Assembly: GCA_910577315.1 (NCBI GenBank)
Contig: CAJTME010000006.1
Coordinates: forward strand, 118,296-182,295
Source: an uncultured Muribaculaceae bacterium
GTDB taxonomy: Bacteria; Bacteroidota; Bacteroidia; Bacteroidales; Muribaculaceae
DNA: 64,000 bases
Direction: 5' to 3'
The first letter of the stretch is position 1. The number at the start of each line of letters is the position of its first letter. The position numbers were made by a program, and so were the translations under genes. Of the stretch, positions 6,969 to 16,186 are shown piece by piece. The notes under the pieces were generated by a model. The model did no database searches, had not been told where the DNA came from, and saw nothing but the letters and a program-made list of their open reading frames with translations.

Positions 6969-9611
6969 TTAAAACTCCTGGCCGAGGATGAAGTGGAAGT
7001 GGCTTCCGCCCTTGTATCCGTCGATGCGGTCGAAACCGTAGGCCCAGTCGATACCCATCATTCCGACCATCGGCAGGAAGATGCGGGCGCCGACGCCGGC
7101 GCTGCGCTTCATGTCGAAGGGATTGAACTTGCTGACCGAGGTCCATGCGTTACCGCCTTCGACGAAGGCGAGCGCGTAGATTGTGGTGGAGGGCTGGAGC
7201 ATGAGCGGGAAGTGGACTTCCAGGCCGAAGCGGGTGTAGGCGTAGCCTTCGCGGCCCCAGGGGGTGAAGGCGCCGTTGTCGTAACCGCGCAGGGCGATGG
7301 TTTCGGTGGCGTAGGTGTAGGAACCCGACATGCCGTCACCGCCCACATAGAAGGTCTCGAAGGGCGACTTGAGGTATTTGTTGTACGAGCCGAGCAGGCC
7401 GAAGTCGGCGCGGGTCATCAGCACGGGGGTGTAGGTGCCGTCGGCGTTTGCCAGCGGGGTATACGTGCGTGATTTGAAGCGCAGTTTCCAGTATTCAATC
7501 CATTTATACATTGTCTGCTTTGAGGCTTCGGTGCCTTCCTCGCTGATGGCCTTCCAGTCGCGTTTGCCCATGAAGAGCGACGCGGGAGGGGTGAGCGAGA
7601 GGTTGAGCGAGAACGATGAGCCGCTGCGGGTATAGATGGGGTTGTCGATTGAGTTGCGGGCGAGGGTGAGGCCGAGGACAAGCGCGTTGGACGTGCCGTT
7701 GCGCATGTAGTAGAGGTAGTCCCAGTTCTTGAGGTAGTACCAGTTGTAGCCAAGTTCGGCGGTGAATGTGAAATAGTCGTCGGGCCATTTGAGGCGTTTG
7801 CCGAAGCCGAGGTTCACGCCCACCATCTGCAGCACCTTGTTGGGGTCGTATGAGGCCTGGTAGGTGTTCTGGTAATAGTCGCTGTTGTAGCCGTAACCGT
7901 AGCCGTAGCCATAGCCGTAGCCGCTGTAATAGGGGTTGTAGTAACCGCCCTGTGCCCACTGGGAGTTATAGTATGAGCTGTTCACACCGGTCTGGCGGCT
8001 GTAATAGGCCGAGAACGAGAGCGAGTTGGGGCGTTTGCCGCCGAACCACGGGTCGAGGAACGAGATGGAGTAGGCCTGATAGTAGCGGGCGTTTGTCTGC
8101 GCGCTGATGGTGAAGGTCTGACCCTCGCCCTGGGGTATCACGCCCTTGTAGGTCGACGGATAGAACAGGTTCTTGATGGAGAAGTTGGTGAATTTGAGCG
8201 AGAGCTTGCCGATGATGCCGGTCTGACCCCAGCCCATCGAGAATTCAATCTGGTCGTTGGCCTTCGATTCGAGGTTGAACACGATGTCGACGGTGCCGTT
8301 TTCCTCGTTGGGTTCGGGGCGGATGTCCATGTGCTCGGGGTCGAAGTGGCCGGTCTGGGCGATTTCACGTGCCGAACGCATCAGGTCGCTCTTTGAGAAG
8401 AGGTCGCCCGGACGGACGCGCAGCTCGCGGCGGATCACCTTTTCATATAGGCGGTCGTTGCCGTTGATTATTACATTGTTGATGCGGGCCTGTGGGCCTT
8501 CCATTATGCGCATTTCGAGCGAGATGCTGTCGCCGGTCACTTCCTTTTCGATGGGAACGAGGTTGTAGAACAGATAGCCGCGGTCCATGTAGAGGTTTGC
8601 CACGGCATCATCGTCGTCGTTGAGGCGCTTGTTCATGTGGGTCTGGTCGTACACGTCGCCGGGCTTCATGCCGAGGTAGGCGTCAAGCACCTCCGAGGGG
8701 TAGAGCGTGTTGCCCACCCAGTTGATGTCCTTGATGTAATAGCGCTGGCCCTCGTCGACGGTGATGTGCACGTCGACGCGGTTGTCGCTGTACTGCACCA
8801 CGCTGTCGGCCACGATTTTGGCGTCGCGGTAGCCCAGCTCGTTATATTTGGTGAGGATGCGGTTGAGGTCGTCCTCATAGTCCGAACGCACGAATTTCTT
8901 CTGGCTGAAAATCTTGAGAATGTCATTGTTCTCGTTGGTTTTCTTCATGGTGCGCTTGATTTTGCTGTCGCTCATCACCTCGTTGCCGTCGACATAGATT
9001 TTATGCACCTTCATCTTGTCGCGGCGGTCGACGGCGATGTCGACTATCATCTCGCCCGGGGCCGAGAGGTCCTCGTGGAGGGTGATGTTGACCTTGGCGT
9101 TGGTGAAGCCTTTGTCGCGGAAGAATTTTTCCACGATAAGCTGCGCGCGGTTAACGATGTTCTGCGTTATCTGGTTGCCCTTCATCAGGTTGAGGCGCTC
9201 CTGAAGGTCATCGCGCTCGCCTTTCTTCATGCCGATGTAATTGACCTGTGAGATGCGCGGCTGGGTGCGCACTTTCAGCAGCAGCCATGCCTGGTTGCCC
9301 ACTGTTTTCTCAAGGCTGAACTGGGCTTGCTGGAACAGGCCCTGCCGCATCAGTCGCTTGGTGGCGTTGGTGATTTCTGTGCCCGGGATGGAAACGCGCT
9401 CGCCTATTTTAAGGCCGGCGTATCCAAGGATGATGTTGTCTTCATAGTTCGGAGCCCCCTCGACGCGTATGCCTGCGATTTCGTAGGTGCGGGGCATCGT
9501 TGAGTATAGCACGGGGGGATTGAAGATTGTATCTGTCGCCTGTTGGGCTGCCGCGGCGGGGCCGAGACAGCCTATCATTACGAGCAGGAGGGATAGCAGT
9601 TTATGACGCAT
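6969..9611 (-). CDS. bamA: Outer membrane assembly factor BamA
   Basis: An 880-residue Omp85-family protein that inserts beta-barrel proteins into the outer membrane. After the signal peptide (MRHKLLSLLLVMIGCLGPAAAA) about five POTRA repeats fill residues 40-460, with recurrent strands such as KVHKIYVDGNEVMSDSKIKR and RINNVIINGNDRLYEKVIRR. The C-terminal barrel (about 470-880) ends in FILGQEF with the terminal phenylalanine required for barrel recognition. Residues around 560-578 form an unusual Gly-Tyr run, probably in a surface loop. The start was set at the signal-peptide ATG; upstream codons shadow uppS, whose stop lies 14 bases before it. Confidence 0.97.
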   Translation of the reverse strand: MRHKLLSLLLVMIGCLGPAAAAQQATDTIFNPPVLYSTMPRTYEIAGIRVEGAPNYEDNIILGYAGLKIGERVSIPGTEITNATKRLMRQGLFQQAQFSLEKTVGNQAWLLLKVRTQPRISQVNYIGMKKGERDDLQERLNLMKGNQITQNIVNRAQLIVEKFFRDKGFTNAKVNITLHEDLSAPGEMIVDIAVDRRDKMKVHKIYVDGNEVMSDSKIKRTMKKTNENNDILKIFSQKKFVRSDYEDDLNRILTKYNELGYRDAKIVADSVVQYSDNRVDVHITVDEGQRYYIKDINWVGNTLYPSEVLDAYLGMKPGDVYDQTHMNKRLNDDDDAVANLYMDRGYLFYNLVPIEKEVTGDSISLEMRIMEGPQARINNVIINGNDRLYEKVIRRELRVRPGDLFSKSDLMRSAREIAQTGHFDPEHMDIRPEPNEENGTVDIVFNLESKANDQIEFSMGWGQTGIIGKLSLKFTNFSIKNLFYPSTYKGVIPQGEGQTFTISAQTNARYYQAYSISFLDPWFGGKRPNSLSFSAYYSRQTGVNSSYYNSQWAQGGYYNPYYSGYGYGYGYGYGYNSDYYQNTYQASYDPNKVLQMVGVNLGFGKRLKWPDDYFTFTAELGYNWYYLKNWDYLYYMRNGTSNALVLGLTLARNSIDNPIYTRSGSSFSLNLSLTPPASLFMGKRDWKAISEEGTEASKQTMYKWIEYWKLRFKSRTYTPLANADGTYTPVLMTRADFGLLGSYNKYLKSPFETFYVGGDGMSGSYTYATETIALRGYDNGAFTPWGREGYAYTRFGLEVHFPLMLQPSTTIYALAFVEGGNAWTSVSKFNPFDMKRSAGVGARIFLPMVGMMGIDWAYGFDRIDGYKGGSHFHFILGQEF
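7887..7922 (-). repeat. Hexanucleotide repeat inside bamA
   Basis: Six tandem copies of a GTAGCC-like unit (two copies with one change) encode alternating Gly-Tyr on the - strand in the first part of the BamA barrel. The unit is six bases, so slippage would change loop length without breaking the frame. Confidence 0.8.
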
Positions 9612-9625
9612 AGCTTGTGATGGGC

Positions 9626-10375
9626 TTATCTTTGTTCGATTTGTTCGCCTGTGAGGCCGAATCGGCGCTGGCGGTGTTGGAAGTCTGCGATGGCATCGAT
9701 GAAATCGCGTTTTGAAAAGTCGGGCCAGTAGGTCGGTGTCACGACAATTTCTGTATAGGCGATTTCCCAAAGCAGGTAGTTGCTGACCCGCATGTCGCCG
9801 CCGGTGCGGATGAGGAGGTCGGGGTCGGGCATGAAGGCTGTCGAGAGGCGCGAGGCCACGGCCTTGTCGTTGATGTCGGCGGGGCTGATGGTGCCGGCGG
9901 CGGCGTCCTCGGCCAGCGAGCGGGTGGCCTGCACGATGTCCCAGCGGGCCGAATAGCTCAGGGCGAGCACGAGGGTGAGGCCGGTGCAGTGGGCGGTGTC
10001 GGCGATGCACTGCTCGAGCCTTTTGCGCGCGCCCGGGGGCATGCGGTCGATGTCGCCTATCATGCGCAGGCTCACGTTGTTCTTTATCAGGTCGGGCGTC
10101 TCGCGCTCGATAGCCACGACGATGAGGTCCATGAGGGCGTCTACCTCGGCCTGGGGGCGGTTCCAGTTCTCGGTCGAGAATGTATAGAGTGTGAGGTATT
10201 TCACGCCTGTTTCAGAGGCGGCCTCGGTGATGCGGCGCACGGTGTTGACCCCCTCGACATGGCCAGCCGAGCGGTCGAGTCCGCGTGCGGTTGCCCAGCG
10301 TCCGTTGCCGTCCATGATGATTGCTATATGGGCGGGGATGCGCGAGGGGTCGATGGGTTGGGCGGGTGCGGTCAT
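9626..10375 (-). CDS. uppS: Isoprenyl transferase (undecaprenyl diphosphate synthase)
   Basis: A 249-residue cis-prenyltransferase that condenses isopentenyl diphosphates onto farnesyl diphosphate to make the C55 lipid carrier for cell-wall and O-antigen synthesis. The signature HIAIIMDGNGRWA holds the catalytic Asp at residue 22. Other family motifs are GHVEGVNTVRRI, LTLYTFSTENWNRP and, near the end, LLIRTGGDMRVSNYLLWE. It lies between the DUF6089 gene (3 bases) and bamA (14 bases), a conserved Bacteroidota arrangement linking lipid carrier and envelope assembly. Confidence 0.97.
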   Translation of the reverse strand: MTAPAQPIDPSRIPAHIAIIMDGNGRWATARGLDRSAGHVEGVNTVRRITEAASETGVKYLTLYTFSTENWNRPQAEVDALMDLIVVAIERETPDLIKNNVSLRMIGDIDRMPPGARKRLEQCIADTAHCTGLTLVLALSYSARWDIVQATRSLAEDAAAGTISPADINDKAVASRLSTAFMPDPDLLIRTGGDMRVSNYLLWEIAYTEIVVTPTYWPDFSKRDFIDAIADFQHRQRRFGLTGEQIEQR

Positions 10376-10378
10376 GGT

Positions 10379-11077
10379 TCAGTCAACATAATGACAGGTC
10401 TCGCAGCGTTTGCCAAATTCGTAGGAAATGCCCACGGTGATGCGCGAGAACCAGTCGGTGCTTTTGTAAAAATCGGTTTTGATATGGTTGAGGTCGGCAA
10501 TGTCCTTTCCGTCGATATGGTCGGAAAAGACTTTTGTCATTGAAAATTCAGCGTGGAGGTTTATCCGTTCTTTCAGCTTGAATTTGAAACCGAAAGCCAT
10601 CGGTATGGAAAATCCGGCGGCTGTGTTGCCGTCCGATGAGGCGAGGCTGGCGCCGATGCCGACGGCCAGGTAGGGCGTCCAGCGGCGCAGGCGCTTGTAG
10701 GTCTCGCCCATTCCGTAGGAGAAGAAATTGAACTCGCCGCGCACGTTGAGGTCATAGACCTGGGACGTGAACGAGAATCCTTCGGTTCCGGCGGGGAGTA
10801 CGTTCGACATGTCGTCGGTTGAGCCGCTCAGGCCCATGATGCCGAGCGATGTGCGTATGGCCCAGCGGGTGTCGATGAGGTAGCCGAAACGGACGTCGGC
10901 GGTGAAACCCGGATGTTTGAACGGATTGGATGAGTTCACGTCGCCGATATATCCGCTCATGCCCAGCCCGGCGCCCAAATCGAATTTGTAGGGCGCGGTA
11001 GCGGTCTGTGCCGTCGCGGAGTACGCAACGGACAGCAAAGCAGCGACAGTGAGTATGAGCCGGAACAGTATCTTCAT
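10379..11077 (-). CDS. DUF6089 outer-membrane beta-barrel protein
   Basis: A 232-residue secreted protein with signal peptide MKILFRLILTVAALLSVAYSATA. The remainder has alternating aromatic strands and glycine turns (YKFDLGAGLGMSGYIGDVN, WTPYLAVGIGASLA, FSMTKVFSDHIDGKD) of a small outer-membrane barrel, matching DUF6089. The tail ends in a short Cys-pair segment, KRCETCHYVD. Its role is unknown, but its constant place ahead of uppS and bamA suggests envelope biogenesis. The start was chosen at the signal-peptide ATG, which overlaps the DUF6242 stop (ATGA). Confidence 0.85.
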   Translation of the reverse strand: MKILFRLILTVAALLSVAYSATAQTATAPYKFDLGAGLGMSGYIGDVNSSNPFKHPGFTADVRFGYLIDTRWAIRTSLGIMGLSGSTDDMSNVLPAGTEGFSFTSQVYDLNVRGEFNFFSYGMGETYKRLRRWTPYLAVGIGASLASSDGNTAAGFSIPMAFGFKFKLKERINLHAEFSMTKVFSDHIDGKDIADLNHIKTDFYKSTDWFSRITVGISYEFGKRCETCHYVD

Positions 11078-12543
11078 TCTACGGGACGGAATGTGAGGCG
11101 GTTTATGGCTCCGCGCCACACGGCGTTGCGGAGCGAGCCTGCGGCGTCAGTGCCGCCGAACAGGTAGATGTAAGGGCAGTCCCACGTTTCGGTGGGCTTG
11201 GCAATCATCGGTACGGCGACTGGCGCCTTGAACACCGATGACATCACGTAGGCCTGGGCCCACGCCATTTTGCCTACGGCTGCGGGCAGCTGCATGAGTT
11301 GTGACGCGGTGTCCCATGTGAAACCGTAGTCGTTCGAGATGTAGACGGTGGTGGAGAGGGCGCCGTTCTTGTCGAGTCCGCCCATGGCCACCAGGGTGGG
11401 GAGGGTGGTTGCGTTCCAGTCGGCGGCCACCTTGATGCTGTAATACGGGGCGACGGCTATGCCTTCCAACGCCACGGGAATGTCGCGCTTGGAGATTTTG
11501 GCCCACGAGCTTCCGTCATAGCCCCAGCAGGCGTTCGAGAGGGTACCGTCGGCTTTGCGTCCTCCGAGAATCAGCATCTGCGGCTGGTCGCTCATCGGGA
11601 ACGAGTAGCTCACGGGGACCGATGCGCCGCTTACGGGCATGCCGGCGGGGAGTGTGGTCAGGTTATTGTCGGGATATGACTGCACCTGCCATCCTGCGGC
11701 ATTCTGTACAGAGCCGAGCAGGCGGTTCTGGTAGCCGCCATATATGTAGTGCCATTTGAGGCCGGTCGACTGCCATGTACGTCCGTCATTGTCAGAGCGA
11801 TAGAGGTCTCCGGCATCCGAAAGGATGAACAGGGCATCGTCGGTTGCCGACAGGGATGCAACCTGTGGAGTGAACTGGAAGGTTACGGCCTGCTTTGTCC
11901 ATGCCGAGGGATCCATTTCAGCGCCGTTGAGGTCGTTGATGCTGCCGATGTGGGCGGCCATGCAATACTGCGAACCGCTGCGGGTGAGGCAGAAAAGGTC
12001 GTCGCCGCGGCGGGCGGTGCGCTGTTCGTCGGGGCGGGCGAATGTCGTGGGAAGCGACATGGCCTCGTTGTCACCCCACGCGAGCGAATCGGCCACGGTG
12101 TTGTGGACGTTGACGGTGATGGTGTAGTTGCGTTCGGTTGTTCCGTCGGGTGACACGACGCGTAGCGTCACCGGATTGGTGAAGTCGATTGAGTCGGTCG
12201 AGTTTGTGAGGTAGTTGTAGGTGGTGTCGGTGTTGTTCTTGCGGGTGACTTTGAGTTCAATCAGCGATGCGCCCTCGAGGGTGGTGATTACGGGCACCAA
12301 CTTTGTCACGCGGGTGCCGGCGGGGAGGGAGTCGGCGTTGAATATGCGTCCCTTGACCAAGTCGATTGAAAAAAATACAGAGTCGAGGTTGGTAAGGACG
12401 CTGTCGTTGGCCGAAAGGGAGAAAGAGCGGACAGCCGCACTGCTTATCGACACTTCGACGGGTTCATATTTTTCGTTGCAGGCTACGAAGGCGGCCAAAG
12501 CCGGAATCGCAACCAGCGAGATTGCAATCTTGCGTAATGTCAT
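11074..12543 (-). CDS. DUF6242 lipoprotein
   Basis: A 489-residue lipoprotein: the signal peptide MTLRKIAISLVAIPALAAFVAC ends in a lipobox with Cys22. After an Ig-like N-terminal part (about 25-150, with a 'SPDGTTERNYTITVNV' strand) the rest looks like a beta-propeller (repeated W-S/T-D/N blades, for example SDNDGRTWQSTGLKW and ISNDYGFTWDTASQ, reminiscent of BNR/sialidase-type repeats). This matches DUF6242. The function is unknown. It is the first gene of the bamA operon here, with a -7 box 26 bases upstream. Confidence 0.8.
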   Translation of the reverse strand: MTLRKIAISLVAIPALAAFVACNEKYEPVEVSISSAAVRSFSLSANDSVLTNLDSVFFSIDLVKGRIFNADSLPAGTRVTKLVPVITTLEGASLIELKVTRKNNTDTTYNYLTNSTDSIDFTNPVTLRVVSPDGTTERNYTITVNVHNTVADSLAWGDNEAMSLPTTFARPDEQRTARRGDDLFCLTRSGSQYCMAAHIGSINDLNGAEMDPSAWTKQAVTFQFTPQVASLSATDDALFILSDAGDLYRSDNDGRTWQSTGLKWHYIYGGYQNRLLGSVQNAAGWQVQSYPDNNLTTLPAGMPVSGASVPVSYSFPMSDQPQMLILGGRKADGTLSNACWGYDGSSWAKISKRDIPVALEGIAVAPYYSIKVAADWNATTLPTLVAMGGLDKNGALSTTVYISNDYGFTWDTASQLMQLPAAVGKMAWAQAYVMSSVFKAPVAVPMIAKPTETWDCPYIYLFGGTDAAGSLRNAVWRGAINRLTFRPVE

Positions 12544-12568
12544 GACGGGTATAATACGTTTCAGTCTG

Positions 12569-12576
12569 CAAAGTTA
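12569..12576 (-). promoter_or_regulatory. -7 box for the DUF6242-uppS-bamA-skp operon
   Basis: TAACTTTG on the - strand matches TAnnTTTG and lies 26 bases before the DUF6242 ATG. The -33 position does not carry a clear TTTG. The region 12577-12788 downstream of ribD holds no gene and no obvious terminator. Confidence 0.6.
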
Positions 12577-12788
12577 TAATTTCCTGCAAACTCAACGAGC
12601 ATTAATGTGATAAAATCAAGTAAATTTATAGGTTTTTAACGCAAAATTCAGGCCTCTCTGCATGTAGCCGCGCATAAAAACCTTGACATCAGCCGGGTAG
12701 GCGTAGGTTTTAGTCTTAGTGCGGCCTATGGCCGGGGCATCGTTCTTTTACTTGGGTGTATCTGGCGGTCTATTCGATTGATATATTG

Positions 12789-13775
12789 CTAATTATTGTA
12801 ATATTCAATCTTGTTGCCGCCGATTGTCTCGGTGCGGTCGGGGTGTCGGGCGATTTGCGGTGCGGCTACGCGTCCGTGGCTGCCGAGGGTGAACGGCGCG
12901 GTTTCAATGCGGGCCGCGTCCCAAAGGCCCGAGTTGATGAACGATTGCAGCAGTTCGGCGCCTCCCTCCACCAGGACAGAGGTTATGCCTTTGGAATACA
13001 ATGTTTTGAGGTTTGGTTCCAAGTCGTCGCCATCAGTCAGTATTATGGGATTGGACATCCTCAGTGAGGCTTCGTCCAACCGCCCGCGACGGTCAATCAC
13101 CACCGGGCGGGGCGAGCGGCCCGGCCACAGGCGGCAGTCGAGGCGCGGATTGTCGGCCAGTGCGGTGCCCGAGCCGACGAGTATGGCATCGTGGAGCGAG
13201 CGCAGCCTGTGGACAAGCATCGCGGTGAGCGGTGTCGAGAATTTTGCGGGCTGCCCGTCGACGCGGTCCGAATCCATGAATCCGTCGGTGCTGCGGGCCC
13301 ATTTCAGGGTCACGAAGGGGCGCTGTTGCTCGTGGGCGGTCATGAACCGGCGGTTCAGGGCGCGGCTCTCGGCGGCCATGATGCCTTCGGCCACTTCGAT
13401 TCCAGCCTCGCGCATCATGCGTATGCCACGCCCGGCCACTTCCTTGAAGGGGTCGCCAGCGCCGACCACCACGCGCGGAATACCCGTGTCGATGATGAGT
13501 TTGGCGCAGGGCGGTGTCTTGCCATAGTGCGAGCAGGGTTCGAGGGTCACGTACATTGTGGCGTCCCGCAGGGCGCCGCGGTCGGCGTCGGCCACCGAGG
13601 CGATGGCGTTCACCTCGGCATGACCTTCGCCACAGCGGCGGTGGTAGCCTTCGCCGATTATCCTCCCGCTGTTGTCTACGATTACCGCGCCCACCATGGG
13701 GTTTGGCGACGTGTTGCCGAGGCCGTGGCGGGCCAGTTCGAGTGCCCGGCGCATGTATTTTTCTTCAATATTCAT
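12789..13775 (-). CDS. ribD: Bifunctional riboflavin biosynthesis protein RibD
   Basis: A 328-residue two-domain enzyme of riboflavin synthesis. The N-terminal deaminase (1-145) shows the zinc motifs CGEGHAEVNAI and LEPCSHYGKTPPCAKLI and deaminates diaminohydroxyphosphoribosylaminopyrimidine. The C-terminal reductase (about 150-328) reduces the ribosyl side chain with NADPH; TLKWARSTDGFMDS and VLVEGGAELLQSFI are its signature segments. Length is slightly short of the 360-residue norm. It is the last gene of a leftward run, three bases after the metallopeptidase gene. Confidence 0.97.
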   Translation of the reverse strand: MNIEEKYMRRALELARHGLGNTSPNPMVGAVIVDNSGRIIGEGYHRRCGEGHAEVNAIASVADADRGALRDATMYVTLEPCSHYGKTPPCAKLIIDTGIPRVVVGAGDPFKEVAGRGIRMMREAGIEVAEGIMAAESRALNRRFMTAHEQQRPFVTLKWARSTDGFMDSDRVDGQPAKFSTPLTAMLVHRLRSLHDAILVGSGTALADNPRLDCRLWPGRSPRPVVIDRRGRLDEASLRMSNPIILTDGDDLEPNLKTLYSKGITSVLVEGGAELLQSFINSGLWDAARIETAPFTLGSHGRVAAPQIARHPDRTETIGGNKIEYYNN

Positions 13776-13778
13776 CTG

Positions 13779-14648
13779 TCAGAGCTGTGAATAGGGAACT
13801 GAGAATGTGTCGCCCTGGTTGGGGTCGCCGGTATTTATGCCTTTTTGTAGCCATTTCACGCGCTGGGCCGAGCGTCCGTGGTTGAATGACTCGGGCTGTT
13901 CGCGCCCGGTGGCCTTGCGCTGGAGATAGTCGTCGCCGATTTTCGACGCGGCGTTCACGGCGTTTTCAACGTCGCCGGGCTCGATGGAATTGAACATGGC
14001 GTTGTCGCGGTTGGCCCAAACGCCGGCATAGAAATCGGCCTGAAGTTCAAGCCGCACGCTTATCTGGTTGGCCTCGGTCTGGCTGACCTGATTCATCTTT
14101 TGGTGGGCGGCGTCGAGGGTGCCGAGCAGGTACTGCACGTGGTGGCCGACTTCGTGGGCGATGACGTAGGCATAGGTGAAGTCGCCTCCCGCGCCGATTG
14201 TCGAGTCCATGGTCTTGAAAAAGTCGAGGTCGATGTAGACGGTCTGGTCGGCCGAGCAGTAGAAAGGCCCAACCTGCGAGGAGCCTTGCCCGCACGCGGT
14301 GTTGACCGACCCGGTGTAGAGCACCATCTTCGGACATTCATATTCGCCCCAGCCCTGACGGCGGAACTCTTCGGTCCACACGTCCTCGGTGCCGGCGAGC
14401 ACTTTCGACGCCAGGTCGGCGAGGCGTTCGTCCTCGGCGTCGGGGGTGTAATTTGCGGGTTGCTGGGTTGTGATGCCGCCTTGGGTCATTACATTTGACA
14501 GCACGTCGCCGATGTTTCCGCCGCCAAGCAGGGTTACGATGGCCACGATGACCACGCCCACAATTCCGCCGCCTATGCCGATGGTCTTGCCTGATACGCC
14601 GCGCCTGTCGTTGATGTTTGAGCTGTTTCTTCGTCCGTCGAGTCTCAT
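13779..14648 (-). CDS. YpfJ-type neutral zinc metallopeptidase
   Basis: A 289-residue membrane-anchored protease-like protein. A single transmembrane segment at about 23-43 is followed by the domain with the zinc motif HEVGHH (His165, Glu166, His169). The family hallmarks CGQGSSQVGPFYCSADQTVYIDL and the late SFNHGRSAQRVKW segment are present. The substrate is unknown. The catalytic domain would face the periplasm. Confidence 0.92.
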   Translation of the reverse strand: MRLDGRRNSSNINDRRGVSGKTIGIGGGIVGVVIVAIVTLLGGGNIGDVLSNVMTQGGITTQQPANYTPDAEDERLADLASKVLAGTEDVWTEEFRRQGWGEYECPKMVLYTGSVNTACGQGSSQVGPFYCSADQTVYIDLDFFKTMDSTIGAGGDFTYAYVIAHEVGHHVQYLLGTLDAAHQKMNQVSQTEANQISVRLELQADFYAGVWANRDNAMFNSIEPGDVENAVNAASKIGDDYLQRKATGREQPESFNHGRSAQRVKWLQKGINTGDPNQGDTFSVPYSQL

Positions 14649-14668
14649 GTTGTTGGATTTTTAGGGTG

Positions 14669-16186
14669 TTAGGGGATGGAGTTGACGGCAGTAAGGCCGT
14701 CGGTATCAGTTAAAACAAATAAATAGCGGGTTGAGTCGGCGCCGGTGAAAGAATATGCCGGAAATCGGTCGTGCCGGACATGGTCGCCGTAGACGAATTC
14801 TGCGGAATACAGCGGCGAGGAGGGCACGGAATCTATTGGCGCCACGAGCCATCCCGAGCATACGCTGAACCCCGCGTCGCCTTCCAGCCGGCGCCCCATG
14901 CCCTCGCGGTAGCCTCGCAGCGCCGTGGGGATGACCTTCATCAGCGGGCCGTGGTAATACTTGCCGACGAGCGAGGAATGGGCGAAGTAGGTGTAAAGGT
15001 TCTGAACCGGCTTGCCCAGCGTCAGCCAGGGCGCTTTATAGTATCCGAGCACATCGGCAAACACCACTCCGTCCGTGTCCATGCTTTTTTCATAACCGGC
15101 GATGATATGGCGCTCCTCGCGGTTGAATTTCAATCCTGTGATGAAAGCGGCGGTGAGGTGGGCGGTGATGAAAATCCACGTCAGCGCGCAGAGCCAGCTC
15201 ACGGCGCTCCTTAACCTCGAAAAAGGCTTGGGGCATAGGCTGTTGAACAGGTAGGTCAGTCCGACACCTTCCATAATCACCCCTGGCGTGCAGGTGCGAG
15301 GGGTATATGACAGCAGGTGGATGGCCAGGCTCACGCCTGAAACCGCCACCGCGAATATCACCAGCGGCGCGAGCGCCGCACGGCGCGAGCGCCGCACGGC
15401 GAGGCTTATACCTTCTGAGACGAAGAATATGATTGTAAGCCAATGATCTCCGAGCAGGGGTAGGAATGGCCTTGAATAGTGAACCATGGTGCCGAAGCCC
15501 GTGGGAGACGTTCGTGCGGGAGCCATAAACAGCCACAGCCCCCCGAGGGGCAACCCGATGCAGAGCCACACGCGGTCGCGGCGCAGCATGCCGGGATGAA
15601 TGGCCATGCAGGCTACGGCTCCGCACAGGATGGGGAACGAGAAGCCTTCGTGCCATCCGCCGAAAACGATGCCGGCGCCCAACGCCCATCTCCAGCCGGT
15701 GGCGCGTTGTCTTAGAAACAAGGCGATTACCGCCAGCATCAGTGCGCCGCCCCATACGTAATTGTATGAAAACACCCTTGTGAACAGGTAATCAGGCCAG
15801 GGAACAGCAAGGATGTATATGGCGGTCAGAAATGTCAGGGAGACGGTGGCGTGGCGCCTTGCGCGACCGAGCATGCACATAAGTCCTAACGTGGCGGCCA
15901 CGGCGAGCGTGCTGACAAGGTGGCTGACCCAAAGCGGAAGGTGCAGAAATCCGATGCCGATGACGTTGCAGAACCGGCCATTGTCTGACAGCCAGTGGAT
16001 GCGCGCGCACTCAAACCAACCCTTGATGAACGAGAAGCTGCCGTCGGCGCATAGCCCGCCATCGGCCACCTCCCGCATATACCAATAGTCGTCCAGCGCG
16101 CCCGGAACGGTGAAAAACACCGACCCCATCCCCACCACAGCGAGGAGGTAGAGGAAAATATTCAAATCTGTCCCGCGCCTCACCAC
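14669..16186 (-). CDS. DUF6056 family multi-pass membrane protein (GC-rich copy)
   Basis: A 505-residue membrane protein with about ten hydrophobic segments. The motif ALDDYWYMRE after the first membrane segment is typical of DUF6056, a group resembling GtrII/ArnT-type lipid-linked sugar transferases, where acidic residues after the first helix act in catalysis. Transfer of sugar from a polyprenyl carrier is an inference. Its start overlaps the end of the upstream paralogue by seven bases. A 15-base tandem duplication near 15365-15400 encodes a repeated Arg-rich loop. Confidence 0.75.
   Translation of the reverse strand: MVRRGTDLNIFLYLLAVVGMGSVFFTVPGALDDYWYMREVADGGLCADGSFSFIKGWFECARIHWLSDNGRFCNVIGIGFLHLPLWVSHLVSTLAVAATLGLMCMLGRARRHATVSLTFLTAIYILAVPWPDYLFTRVFSYNYVWGGALMLAVIALFLRQRATGWRWALGAGIVFGGWHEGFSFPILCGAVACMAIHPGMLRRDRVWLCIGLPLGGLWLFMAPARTSPTGFGTMVHYSRPFLPLLGDHWLTIIFFVSEGISLAVRRSRRAALAPLVIFAVAVSGVSLAIHLLSYTPRTCTPGVIMEGVGLTYLFNSLCPKPFSRLRSAVSWLCALTWIFITAHLTAAFITGLKFNREERHIIAGYEKSMDTDGVVFADVLGYYKAPWLTLGKPVQNLYTYFAHSSLVGKYYHGPLMKVIPTALRGYREGMGRRLEGDAGFSVCSGWLVAPIDSVPSSPLYSAEFVYGDHVRHDRFPAYSFTGADSTRYLFVLTDTDGLTAVNSIP

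Noticed and set aside
15361..15405. Tandem 15-base duplication as a possible phase-variable tract
   Set aside because: Only about two copies, in frame, encoding a short Arg-rich loop; too few for a credible switch.
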